Shown: piece after piece, positions 32,101 through 46,847 of the stretch
Numbering within the stretch: the first letter of the stretch is position 1
Layout: every line of letters begins with the position of its first letter
From: Pterobdella sp. o SKG-2022
Taxonomy: Eukaryota > Annelida > Clitellata > Hirudinida > Piscicolidae
Reading direction: 5' to 3'
NCBI GenBank assembly: GCA_964035795.1
Contig: OZ038322.1
Location: 15,857,447 to 15,921,446, forward strand
Length of the DNA: 64,000 nucleotides
Program-made: the position numbers and the translations under genes
Notes under the pieces: generated by a model
Seen by the model: the letters and a program-made list of their open reading frames with translations, nothing else
What the model was told of the DNA's origin: nothing
The model's database searches: none

Positions 32101-35100
32101 ACGTTCCACAAAAATAAGATTGGTCTTCAATTTTTCTGTAAAGTTAAAATTTTTGATTTCACACGCAGGATTTTGCATTGAATCCCAAAGCTTTCACTTT
32201 GACTGAGTTGTACGGAGAGTTTAACCACGTTACAAACGAATGGACCGATGGCATTATCCCTCGTATCATGAGAGGCGTTGCAAACGGTAAGTTTTTGTCT
32301 GCTCTATTGTAGGTAAGTGTGTGAGTATCTAATTTTCATGTTTAAGATGAAAAGTCAGATGGAAAATGGATAATTTTTGACGGGCCTGTAGACTCATTGT
32401 GGGTCGAAAGCATGAACTCCTTGATTGATGAAACTAAAACGTTGACACTTATTAATGGAGAAAGGATTTCCTTAACTGAACAGGTTCATAGAACATTATA
32501 TTATATTATTAATAGTATTCTAAATTACAAAACTAATAATTCAGTATTCAAAAAGAAATTAATTATTTATTAACATCAAAAAAACCAACATCCAATTTGA
32601 GTATAATGAATTTGTCAAACCAAAGTCATAAATTCAAAACTTACTGAACTCTGAACAGTTTGAAGCTTTTTTCATGAAATCAAAAAAGCTTTGCACTTTA
32701 CAAATAAAACTAGGTCCAGTATTGCTTGAACCATTTGAATTTGATCCAACGTCAATTTCATTTGATGCTAAAAGATTAAAAGTTGAACGTAAGTTCTTAG
32801 AGAATCAACCAAAACATTTGAACCTCTAGATGCTACTGTTGTTTGAAGTGCACGACCTGGCTCAGAGCTCCGCGGCCACTGTCAGCAGGTGTGGTGTTGT
32901 CTTCTTCGAGAGCTCCGTTGACATCCAAGATGCTTATTTCAACTCGTGGATCAATACTTTTAATGATACGGTTAAAGAATGATAGTTAAAGTATTATTCA
33001 AAAGAGCATAGGATTTTGTTAAAAATAGTTTTTTTAATGTCAAAAAATTTCATTTTTCTAGTGTCGTTTTCGTGTTTTTGGGTTAATTTTTGAAGTTTTC
33101 ACTAAAAGTAGGTAATTTTCAATAAATTTAGTAACAATTATGGAAAGCTCTTACTTTCGATTAGTTTGGCTTTATCATATAACGTTAGCATGGTATTATA
33201 TTTTCATAAAACCGTAGTTTCAATGTGTTCTTTAAAATTTCCAGAATGTTACAAATGAACTTAAAAAGTTGTACTCAAAGTATCTTGAGAAGATTGAGAA
33301 TTTTAAGACTACAAATCTGTGTTTCGAGCCTGTGTTTGTGCAGCCCATGAACCACCTCATCTCCTTTTGTCGCTTGTTCAATAGCCTTTATTCTCAAGTT
33401 TGTAGAATTTCATAGAATTATTATATAGTTTATAGAATTTATTCAAGTGTTAAAATTTTATTATATGATGAAATTTCTTATTTCAATTCTAGTTTAAATT
33501 TCTTTGATTGCTTCAACAGTTGGATTTGACTGATGCAGAAAACCTCAACAGAATGGTTGAGTTGACATTTGTTTTCTCAATGATGTGGTCGTTTTGTAGT
33601 GTTTTGGACGAGGAAGGAAGAAAAAAAGTTGACTCGTATATAAGAGACTTAGAAGGAACATTTCCGACTAAAGATACAGTTTTTGAATATTATGTTGACT
33701 ATAAACTGCATACATGGGTCCATTGGGAAGAAAAACTTAAAACTCTCCCAAAGTTAAACTCTAGGTGAGATGTGTGTAAAAATAATATATTTAAATTTTT
33801 TCAACCTTTTTTCAAAATTATAGTAAAATATTTATTAAAAACAGCTTACCTTTCCACAAAATGATTGTGCCTAACATAGACACATTGAGATACGCTTATT
33901 TGCTAGAGAACCTAATAATGAACAACTATCCTGTGCTGTTGGCGGGCCCACAAGGCTCGGGCAAAAGCTCTTTTGTGCACAACTTCATTTCTGAGCTTGA
34001 TGAGGCTATTTATTCGCATGTTTCCATCCCCATGTTCTCGAACGTACGTAATTTTTGAAGGGTCTTTATTGAAAAAATGAATGCGTTATCCTAAATAATA
34101 TCAAAGCTTCAAATTTAAAGACGAAAGAGTCAAAAAAAACACAAGAAATCATTGAAGCAAGACTAGAAAAAAGAACTAAAGAAATTTTTTGTCCAATCAA
34201 TGGAAAAAAGTTATTGATATTCATAGACGATATGAATATGGGGAAAGTTCAAAAATTTGGGTCCCAGCCCACTCTCGAGCTCATCAGATTCCTCATTGAT
34301 TATGGCTTCTGGTACGAAAGGAAAAACTTCTCTCTGAAATATGTGCAGGTTAAATATAAGATTTTCGAAACTATTAAACAATATTTTTTTCAAGCATTTT
34401 TTTTTTTTTACAATTTTATTATAGTTTAAAAAATATAAATTTTTATTCAAGTGATGGAATTTTATAATTTAGAAATATTTTGTCAAAAAATAGCCGATTA
34501 AAAGCAGGTTGATTAAAATTTTATATGTGTTCACAACAGAATTTGTTATGGTTAGGAGCAATGACCCAATCAGATGGAAGCCGATCGAAAATTTCTTCTC
34601 GTCTCCAAAACAAGTTCAACCACCTCTACCTGTGCAGCATGCCAGTAAGATTTTCGTTGAAAAATACTATTTGACATTTAAAAAATTTGAAGTTTTCATG
34701 CACTGAATTGATTAATAATATACTTCTATGTAAAAACCTTCAGTTTAACTTTTATTGAACAATGATATTTTTATTGGTTTAAAAAACTTTGAATTACACC
34801 TAAAAATTTAAACTCGTATTAAGGAATTTCAGTTGAAGAAAATATTTTCAACTCTTTTGAGTCTGAAACTAGTGGATTTTGACGAAGACCTCAAACTGCT
34901 CAGTGAACCCATAGCGCAAATTTCTGTAGAGTTGTTGAAAACTGTTTCAACCAAACTTTTACCCAGTCCTTCAAGGACACATTACACATTCAACCTATAT
35001 GATCTTTCCAAGGTAGTTAACGCTCAAGTTTATAATCAGTTATTTAAAGTTCATTATTTTCACATTTTATACAAATTCCGCTGAGTTCATAACTTCCTTC

Positions 35101-38100
35101 AAATATAAATTTTAAAGTTATACTCGGGTTTGATGAGGGTAAACAAAACATTCGTCAGCAAAAACCTCGTGCTCAGGCTATGGATCCATGAATGCTACAG
35201 GTGAGTGCAATACATGTTTTGTTGGTCAATTCTACCTTTATAATTCAAATTTATTTACCAAAGCTGATTTTGTGTTCAATATAAATAACCAGGGTGTTTT
35301 ACGATCGACTCATAAATGAAGCTGATAGAGACACGTTCTTGAGTATTCTTAACGATAAATTGCTCAACGTTTTTGATGTGTCTCTGCAATCAATTTGCAA
35401 AGACAAAATACAACCGATCTTTGGTGAGTTCAAATATTCCCATATGTGTTTAATTTTTTTTTAGTTTTGTGCAAAAATAAATTTAAAGTTTTATTGTGCT
35501 AGCCGCATTAATTGAGATTGTTATTGAATTTTATTCGATACAGGTGATTTTTTGAATAACGACTTGAATTATGAAGAATATGCGGATTTCTCGATTCTGA
35601 GAAATGGTCTTAAAAACAAAATTCCTTCAAATATCAGCGGTATATCAGGTCTGTTTTTTTGAGCAAAAGTTAACTGAATTTCGGTTTTGACTCTTCTTCT
35701 ACTCCAAACAGATTTGAATTTAAACTTGGAAAAGCTCATGTTGAAAGACTCTCTTGAGTACGGTTGGCAAGTTTTTGATGAATTTTAAGCATCATAATCG
35801 TTTTACATCCATTTCTATTTCGTCATCATGGGTTTGAACAAAGATTCATAATAGCTGGGTTTTGAGTAATTTCAGATTTTGTTTCATTTTTCTCAGATTC
35901 TTGCTTACCAGCTGATACTATATTTTTTTGGCTTACCTTTTTCCTTTCACCCTCTACGTCAACATGCTTTAAAGCACTTTCTGAGTTTTCAGCATTCATC
36001 TTCGTTAAATTCCTGCACTATCTCAACCTGTTTATGCCCGTTACATAAGTAATGTCTAGGTTTCACATTCTGTGCCTTAGTTTGGATAATCTGCCATTAT
36101 TTAACGAAACATTAAATATCCTTCTGAACATCAGCTTATCAGTCTTGGAAATTCTTACGTCTTTTTTTCAAAGCCGTAATTAACTTCCATGTAGCATATA
36201 GCCACATAATGTTCCTGTGTCTCGAATGAAATGACTCTACGGGGTTCGGTATGCAGACTAGTTAACGTTATGGGCCAGCAAATTTTGCTACAAAGTTTTA
36301 TGTTGTCTTGGTACAAAAAAAACTGTGTCAACCGGAGTTGAATAAAAAACGAAGGTTTCAAATAAAAAATGATAAATATTTAAATATTAAATATAAAAAA
36401 TTTCACTCTATTTTTATAATAATACTGTATAAGCATCAGTTCTTATATAATTCAAACTTTTCACTAGTTGTCAAAATGAGTCGAGTTTTGAGACAAAGTA
36501 AATCCTATTTGTTGTGTGTGGGAGTCGGAGGTTCAGGCAAGACTAGTTTGGCAAGGTTCGCAGCCTTCTTGTGCCAGTACAAATCGGTATTCATCGAAAC
36601 CGACGATGAAGCTTCCTTCATAGAAGGTTCATTCTGAAGACCTATATTGTTTCCCATATTTTAATCCGTATAAACAAAAATTTTGACAGAACTGAATAAA
36701 ACGCTGAAAGAGGTTATTTTAACCAACACTACCACTGTAATAGTAGTTAAAGATGAAGAAAATCAAGGTTTTTTGTTCAAATCGAAGATATTCTTTGGAA
36801 ACGGATATGATATTCTTAGTCTAAACACAAAAAAAGAGGTGTTTAAAACAAAATTTTCAATCTAAAATGTATTATTCTCGAATTGCTTCAACTCTAGATA
36901 TATAACGAGTATTGTGATCAATTTGGTTACAAAGACCTACAAGATGAAGCATTTTTCAACATGATCGATGAGAGGCTCAAGAAGAATGTCAGGATCGTAG
37001 TTGGGTTGTCACAGTTTGGTTCCAATTTCAGGTTACATACAAATTTTCAGAGTTTATTTACTTGAAAAAATATTAATAACATCAAATTTTTCCCGGGCAA
37101 CAAATATTCGATTAATTTTTAAATTATTTTTTATCTATTGTTTAAAAATCTGGCTGTTTGCATGGCTAAGTTTGATTCTCGTTGTATAAATTTCTTTCTT
37201 CTGCGCTTCATATTTTTTAATTATAATTTATATTTTATAAATTCAATTGAATGAATGACTCTAAAAATATTTCTTTAAAAAATTAATATTATTAAATAAA
37301 TAACTAAATTACCCTCTTACAAAAACGATTAGAATTATCAAGTTAGTATACTTGATAGTGTGAGTTCAATATACGATAAACTCCATGTTATTATTTAGTT
37401 TTTTTTTATTTAAATCGCAGCTTCAAATCAAATATAATGGCTAAACACCATCGCAAATAAAATCCTTCATTAAAAAAAAATTAGGAAAATGTTCAATTTC
37501 CAGCAATATCATTAATCAATGTTATTAGCCAGATTTTCATACTAGACATAAAGTTTCCAAAAGATCTCAGTCAAGAAGCTTCAGTGGGAGTTATTTAAAT
37601 ATTACTCTAGTTTTTACATCAAAATCAAGAAAGTTTTATATACCATTGAAATATAGTTTTCTACAAGTTCAACTTTATCATAAAGTATGATCAAAATAAT
37701 AACAATTTTTTAAAAAATTATTTGACTAATAAACTCAAAAAGTATATCGAAATATTTTTATTATTACCAATTAAAGCTAAAAAAATTCAGGATTTGATAA
37801 TAATATAAATAATTAACATTTCGCAGGTAATTTTATATCGAATACAAAATCAACCTAACTATCATTGTATACTTAGTATACTTGAAATTTTGCAGAACAT
37901 TGATTCGGAGATATGCTCCAGTGATAAACGCTTCTACCATCATATGGTTCAGCGAATTAAACACACAGAGTTTAATAGAAGTGGCAACCATGCATTTGGA
38001 AAAGTTCTCTTATTTTGCTGTCTTAGAGGTGTCCAGTGTTTCTATAAATTTATTTTATAGACTTTTTGTCTTTGAGAATATTTTTTTATTTATTAGCTAA

Positions 38101-41100
38101 TACATAGCCACTGTCGTTCATGTTTGACTCTGGTATGCACTTGCTCTTAACTTTCTTTTATATTTCTTATATTTATCAATTTTCACAAGCATAATACAAT
38201 AAACAATATTTTTGTGAACAATTAGTCTCAAAACAATATTTTGTTATATAGTGTGTAACTATTTATTTTGGTGAAATTTGTTATAACTTATTATACACAA
38301 TCTACCGGTTAAAAAATTTATAAAGAGTGTTTGCTTCAATTGCTTTCTCAACTCTTTGTTTTTTCATTGAATAGGAAATCGAAAAAACCAACATATGCAA
38401 AATGTTTGCTTTTATGCACAGATGTATAGAAAACTGCTCTGCAAAGGTAAGCTGTGTTTATACAACATTTTTTCTTAGTCTGTGTTTATTATTATTGTTA
38501 TCATCACATGTATAGAAATGAAAATACAACGTTTATTTTTCATTTTGAAGTGAAACTATTCCAATAATTATATTTCAAATTCTTATAAAGATCTTCGAAG
38601 AAAGTGGCTACTACATATACGTAACACTCAACCATCATTACCAAGTTTTAAGAACCTTTTGCCAGTAATTCAATATTTTTCTAATTTCAATCTCTCGTTT
38701 TAAAGAATTTAGATATTACAAAATCATGCACTTAAAAACACTAGTTTGCTAGAAGATAAACGCAATGAGATCACTGTCTACAAGACTAAACTTGAAGTTG
38801 GTTTAAGTAAGATCGATGAAACAAAAGTCAAAGTGCAATCTTTGACAGAAGATATGTTTGAAGCTAAGAAAATGGTTGAACAATTTCAAAAACAATGCGA
38901 AGAATATTTGTCTTCTATTGTGCAACAAAAACGGGAAGCTGATGAGCAGGCTAAAGTATGGATTTGTTTATGACAATCACTGCTACTTTATAAAATAAGG
39001 TTGACTTTGTTCAACTTTTACATAACAATACTAAATTTTTTCAGTCAGTAGCTCAAAAAAGTGAAAAGATAGCGGAAGAAGAGTTGAAGTGTCGCAAGAT
39101 GGCAGAGGTGGCCCAAGCTGACCTGGCTGAAGCTTTGCCAGGCCTGGAAGAGGCTAAAAAGGTTATTATTGTACTTTAAGGTTTAAAATGGGATCAGGCT
39201 TTAGCCTATGAAATTAAATAAAAATCTTCACTTAAAAGGCGTTAGAAGCTTTGAATAAAAAAGACATCACTGAGATTAAATCCTATGGCAAACCCCCTCT
39301 GCTGGTTGAAAAGGTTTTGGAAGCAGTGATGATTCTCAGAGGAAACGAACCCACATGGGCTGAAGCCAAAAGACAACTCAGTATGAACTGACTAAAAATT
39401 GCTTATAAAGACTATACAAAATCAAAATAACAAAATAATTGTTTTAAAATAGTTTAATTTAATATTTTGAATGAAAAATTGATGTTCGATGATTTTCCAG
39501 GTGACTCCAACTTCATCAAGCAGTTGTTAAATTTTGACGCTGACAACATTTCCGATCGATGTCTTAAAAAAATTACGGCTTATTGTATTCAGTCTGACTT
39601 TCAACCAGAAATTGTCGGCAGAGTTTCTATCGCTGCCAAATCTCTTTGTATGTGGGTGCGTGCAATAGAACAATATGCCAAAATATATCGAGTAGTTGAG
39701 CCCAAACGTTATCGTCTGCAAGTGGCAGAAGAGCATTTGAATGAAAAGAGGAAGCTATTGCTTGAGGCTAAATCTAAGCTACAAGAGGTTAGGCAAACTT
39801 AAGATGAATCAATGAAACTATGATAAATTATTGTATATTTATTTTATTTAATAATTAACGCTAGTTTTTTAATGAAAAATAGATAGAGGATAAAGTCAAA
39901 GAATTAAAAAATCTCTACGAATTGAAACTAAGTACAAAAGAGGAATTCAAGAAAAAAGCAGAGTTGATGGAGTTGAAGTTAGAAAGAGCTTCTCAGTTGG
40001 TAGAAGGCTTGGAAGGGGAAAAAGATCGTTGGCAAATAACTGTTGAAGTAAGTTTGTACTTAGTGCTAATTTTAGATTAGAATCTTGACGTATGAGCTTG
40101 AAAACTAATTACAATAACTTTAATTCGAAGTTATTTTGTCTCAAGTATCTAGAGAAAGAGGAAGGAATGTTGATAGGCAACCTGGTGTCAGCCAGTGTCA
40201 TTGTCAACTACCTGGGGGTTTTCAAGTTTTCAATCCGATATGAAGTGATGGATCAATGTTTTGAAGAAGTGATTAATATTCATTTTAAATAAGAATACTT
40301 TTGTGACAGTAGTTCATTTCCAGATGAAACGCTTGCAAATGCCCCACGCTGCTGACTTCAAGATCGACAGTTTCCTTTCTGACCCCACAAAAGTAAGAGA
40401 TTGGACTGTGCAGGGCCTTCCCGGGGACTCTTTTTCAGTTCAAAATGCTATCATCGCTAAGAAAAGTTTTAAGTTTCCTCTCATGATTGACCCTCACGAA
40501 CAAGCCAGCAAGTGGATCTGCAATATGGAAGCAGTCAATGTATTTCCACATATTTTTTAAATTGTGATAATTCTATTTAATTTTTTATTTTTGTTTTGAA
40601 AAATGTTAATCAAATTCAATCTCTCCAAAGAATCTGCGGTTTTTGGATCAATTGTCAAGTGACTTTTTGAAGAATTTCGAAATGGCCCTTATTCACGGAC
40701 ATCCAGTTCTTATAGAAAATGTTTCTCAAACCCTCCACAAATCCGTCTTGTTCTTTGTTTTCCAAAGCCTCAGCAAACAAGGTAGTTCAAAATTTACTGA
40801 AACTTTTAATTTCTATAGTTTTTATGGAGCTTGAAATAGCAAGTCATAATTTTCAATGTCTTTTACGATTTTATTTACTCATTATACTTTATGTATTATC
40901 TTAATAGCTTTGAATCTTTCAGACCTTTTTTAACTACACATATCATTTAATAATGAACCTCAGCTTCAAAGTTGCGTTTGAAGTTCTTGAAAAGGGAGAT
41001 AGATGTTGATCCCAACTTCCGCATGTATGTTACCACTAAGGTGAGTGAGCCTTCATACTCCACAAAGATCTCCCTTGCCTTCAATATCATCAACTTCGAA

Positions 41101-44100
41101 GTGAAGGAGGAAGGTTTGGATTGTGGCTTATTATATATGTCTATCAAAATGTATTGAACGACGTGTTTAATAAATTCAAGTCAATTTTTTATAATATCCT
41201 AAAAGTTTGTTACTAAAACAAATTAATTACAGGTTTAGAAAATCAGTTTTTAGGAGTGATTTTACGGAAAGAAAGACCAGAGTTGGAAGATCAAAAAGAT
41301 GCCTTGGTAACCAGCATTGGGAATGGAAAAAAGAAAATCAAAGAGCTTAATGATGACATTTTAAGGTAATTAAGAAAATTTTGAATTTTTTTCTTCACAA
41401 AGTTTTCCTTAAGATAATATTCATTCATTTAATCATTTTCGTGAGACTAATTTTTTGTTAAATTATTGTTAAATATGTTACATCATTGTTGCACACTATA
41501 ACTAAAGATCATTTATAAGACATACTCATTAGCTTCTTAAAATATAACTTTCTTCAAGATTGTTGAATGAAGTAGAAGGCTCTTTATTAGACGATGAGCA
41601 ATTGTTAGTTACATTGCAATCATCGAAGACTCTTTCCCAAGAAGTCAATGACTCTCTCCAAGTATCCGAAGCCACTGAACTTAAAATTGACAAGAGTCGA
41701 GAGGTCAGTTGGCATTTGAGACGTGATTTGTCTTTAACTTAGTGATAAAGATCTCGAGGTTATGATGTATTTTTTAGTTATTGAATTAAAATTTCACTTT
41801 TTAACACATATGTTAACTTATTCAAAGATAGTCCTAATAATACTATAACTAAAAATAATAATAATAAAATTAAAAATGAAATAATAATATAAAATTAAGA
41901 ATGTTTGAAAGATTGTATTTGAGAATAAAACTATTTTTTTCTGAATATTCTCCAATATAATTTCTATAAGAGAATTTTTAGTTTTCAACTCTTTAAAATT
42001 TAAAAAAAAAGATAATAGTATTCAAGATTGTTTGTTTAACTTTGCTGAGAATTATTATTAATTAGTTAATACGGTCTTACCCCATAGGGTTACAGACCAA
42101 GCGCTGAGAGAGCCTCAATATTGTTTTTCGCACTGAATGACATGTTCTCTGTGGACCCGATGTACCACTTTTCTTTGGATTCCTATGTTGACCTTTTCAG
42201 CCTTTCTATCGATAAATCACATAAGAGTACTAAGGTTGAGGAAAGAATACAATATCTAAATGATTACCATACGTTTGCTGTTTATAGGTTAGAACTGATT
42301 ACATTTTGATAATTTTTTTATTATTGGTTCGATATGTATATGAAAAATCTTTTTATTTTGAAAATATAATTATTTTTAATTAAGTGTACACCCATAGGTT
42401 TGGTTGTCGTGGTTTGTTTGAGAAACATAAACTGATATTTGCCTTCAATATGTGCACCAAAATCTTAGTCGCTTCAGGCAAAATATACTTGGAAGAGCTG
42501 AATTTTTTCCTCCGTGGTGGAATAGTTCGTTTTGTTTTTTATTTATAATTTTTTTCAGTATAATCATCTTTAACTTTCATAAAATAAACATTTAAAACTC
42601 AAGGTGTTGGATCGAGACAGTCAAGTAGATAACCCATGCGCATGGCTGCCCGATGTTTGTTGGGACAACATCACAGAATTAGATAAACTCACTAATTTCC
42701 ATGGTTTACTCAATTCATTCGAACAATACCAAAAGGATTGGAATAATTGGTATATAAGTGCAGAACCTGAAACAAGCACTTTACCTGGTAAATAAACAGA
42801 TTTAAAATGAAATTTCTGTCTATAATTATATAAAAATATCGAATCTTATTATATTATATTATATTTTGGAATGAAACGATTGTTGAGAATGTACTAAAAG
42901 GAATTTTGAGATGGTTGAACCATGTTGTAAAAAGAGGAATGGGTGAAGCAGGCGTGAAATTTTATGGGTGAAGAGTGTAAAATAATGAAGAGGTTAATAT
43001 TAGCTCAAAAAGGCATACTAAAAAGCCATCATTCAAAATTTAGGTTGATAATTGAAGTAGCTAACGATAGGGTAAGGTCATGTTGAGAAAAGTCAGTGAC
43101 CTCAAAAGAGAAAAACCCTAATTATAACAAAACGATAATGAAAGCTATTAATTTTAATACATAAGTTATTATCTTTCCACTTAGACTATTAATTCATTGT
43201 GAAATTTAATGACGTTCAGGTGAATGGGACATAGCATGTAATGAGTTACAGCGTTTTTTGATTGTTAGATCATTGAGACAAGACAGGGTTTCATTTTGTG
43301 TGACATCGTTCATCACAAACAACTTGGGCTCCAAATTTGTTGAACCTCCGATCTTGAGTCTCAAAAGCGTTCTAGATGAAGCCAACAACAAAACACCTCT
43401 CACTTTCATCCTTTCCTCTGGCTTTGTGATTTTTTATCTCTTACAAAAATATGTTTAAATATTATGCGGAAGTAAAAAAAAAACCTCACTAAATTTGATA
43501 TTTGAACTAACAAAATTTTTTGTTTTTTTCCGATGAATGATCTAATGAAAATTTGAAACGAAGGACCCTACTCACGATCTGATGCTTCTGGCCGAGAGCA
43601 AAGGAATGGTGCCCGAAAGATTCCATTCTTTATCTCTAGGGCAAGGCCAAATACAATACGCTCAAAAATTAATCTTAGAAGGAGCTAAAGATGTAAGTTA
43701 TCATTCATTAGATAAGCTAATTTTCTATTTCTTCTTTTCATTTAAATTTTTTCAGGGCCACTGGATATTTTTAGCAAACTGCCATCTTTCTGTTTCTTGG
43801 TTGCCAACCTTGGGCATGATTGTAACAGAGCTACAAAAAGATAAATTTAATTGTCATGCGGATTTCCGACTTTGGCTCAGCTGCATTCCTAATATCGCGT
43901 TTCCTATCTCCATTCTCCACAGTGGAATCAATATGACTTCAGAAGCCCCTAAGGTGAAAAAAAGCTTTAAATACATTAAACCATCTAATTATAAATCTAA
44001 CCTTCATGAAAAAAAGATTTTGTATTCAAATCTAAATAATTGATTATAAAATGAAATATTGTTTTTGATGTTCAAATATTTGATAAATATAAAACCAGGG

Positions 44101-46756
44101 TGTCAAAGCAAATATGAAACGAATCTACGCCCGAATTGATGAAGCTCATATAACTCGTTCCAAACACCATGAAAAATATAAAAAGCTTTTATTTTGTTTA
44201 GCTTTTTTCCACTCTATTATAATTGAAAGGAAAAAATTTTTGACCTTAGGCTGGAACTCTTTATACGACTTCAACGACTCAGATTTTGAAGTAACTTCAA
44301 TTTTAATATTTTAATAAGAGTTTCGATGGTTATTTAAAAAAGTTTAAAAACAATTGAATATGAGTTTTGCGAATAAGAACTTTACTGACTGACCAGATTT
44401 CGGATAATTTCTTGAACATATACTTGGATGAGTATGAGGAGGTGCCATGGGACGCTCTCAAGTTCTTGATAGCGACCATCAATTATGGGGGCCACATCAC
44501 TGACGACTGGGACAAGAGGCTGATGAATGTGTACATTTCTGAACTTTTTGTGGAGGAAGTCATAGCCACTAACTTTTTCAAGTCATTACTTTTAGCATAT
44601 GAACTCACTTCAATCTGAAAATTGCGTTAACTAAATATACTAAAATCCTCCTTTCTTGAATGCTCTATTATATGGTTTTCCAACAGATTGACTTCTTTGC
44701 CGGCCTATTATGTTCCAAAAGATGGCTCGTTGAATTCCTATCGAGAATATATAAGCATGTTACCCAACCTTGACCACCCTGAGTTGTTCGGCCAACATAC
44801 CAATGCCGACGTCATTTGTCAAATCGAAGAATCCAAAGCGCTTTTTGATACCCTTCTTCTAATTAAATCAAAAAGATTGCAAGTTGAAAAGAACAAAGAA
44901 AACAGGGTTAGTTGGGAGTATGATGTTTCAAATCTCAAACAACCTCAAATGATAAATAAACTTGAAATAAGTAAATATTTCAGTTTCTATGAAAATAGAT
45001 TTAAAAATATAGACTAAATAAAATATGTTATTTTGATTTTTTCTATTATTTTAGTGCACTGTAGTTTTTTTAATTTTATAGGTAATGGAAATAGCAGAAA
45101 CAATATCAAAAATGATTCCCGAATTTATGGATGAGGCAACAGCAGAAAAAACTCTCGCTAGTGACAAATCCCCTCTAAAGAACGTGTTGTTTAATGAGGT
45201 TAAGATGAAATTTTGTTGATAAAATCGTTTTAAATCATTTTTTTATATTATTTATAAAATCTTATTTACTTTTCAGCTCAGCAGGTATAACCAATTACTC
45301 AAATTAGTAAAGAATAATTTGGCAAAGTTACAGAAAGGAATCAAAGTTAGTAATTTTATATTAGCTATACTGTAACTTCATGTTACTTATAATGTAGTTT
45401 TATATTGATTATGTTCACTTACCTTTTGTTTATCCTCAAGGGCATCATAATTATGACTGAAGAACTAGAACAAACTTTCAACTATTTTTTGGAATCTAAA
45501 GTTCCCCCAAATTGGCTAACGGTAACAAATAAAAATTAAAGTTAATTTTTTTATCAAATTTGACGTCTGTCATGAGAATACTTTATTGAATATTGAGTAA
45601 TGATAATTTTGACAATGAAAACGCTTTCTTAAAAAATTTATAGATTCACTAGAAGTAAAAATTGCAGATATATCCTTCATTAAAACCACTGGCTTCCTGG
45701 GTTAGAGATCTTGTTCAGAGAGTGGATCATTTCAATATTTGGGCTTCAACTGCTTCACCTCCAAAAATATTTTGGCTATCTGCCTTCAGTGCACCTATTT
45801 CGTTTTTATCTGCTGTTCTGCAAACTTTCTCACATAGTCTGGGAGTACGTTTTTAATTTAAATTAAATTAAAATTTGAAAAGTAATTAATTTCAAAAAAT
45901 ATTCAAATTTATGTATTTTTATTTAAAAATTAGATACCGATAGATATGCTCACATGGGATTTCATTGTGATGAATATTGAAGACAACAATATTGCTTATG
46001 CTCCTAAGGTGCATAATTTTTTCATTATAATTTTTTTTATGTTTGTGGCATAACATGGAAACAACTGCTATTTTTTTAAAACTTCCAATTGTAGGACGGT
46101 GTGCTGATCAAAGGCCTTTACTTGCAAGGGGCAGGTTGGGACTCGAAAAACTCGTGTTTGGTCGAAGCAGAACCCATGCAATTAATTAATAATCTTCCCA
46201 CAATTCTGTTTAAACCAGTAGAATTGAAAAGAAGAAATCAAAAAGGTGATTAATATCTTGCTTATTAGTCAATCATATTATGAATATTTACTAATTTTCA
46301 TCTTTTTTTATGATTTTGATTAGTTTGAAATATTATTTTTAAAAACTTTGGAAAATGGTTTTAGAATTTACATAGAAAATAGAGCAGTAATGTAGGTATA
46401 GATTAAGATCGAATGCGGTCGGGAGGATGAGCTTGGCATGAAGTTTAGCGGGCAACGAGGTAATCAATTGGTGGAAATATGTGGTATACCACGGCTGGAG
46501 ACCTAACTAAGAAATCAAAGATTGAGGTGGTTTTGCCATATATTGAAAAAGTCAAAGAATAGCTTGACACTGAGGGTGAACAATATAAACCTCGAGGGGC
46601 GTAAACCAGTCGGTAGGCCAAAGAAGACCTGGAAGAAATGCGTGGAAGAAGATTTAGAAATACTGGAGTTAGAAGAGAGCCAGGCTTTCGAAAAAGATTT
46701 ATGGAAACTTAAAATTTCGTCAAACCCCTCTTGAGAAGGGAAAAATGACGTAAAAC

Positions 46757-46847
<91 letters not shown>

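Noticed and set aside
43206..43409. Minus-strand ORFs overlapping dynein exons
   Set aside because: Antisense shadows of conserved dynein sequence.
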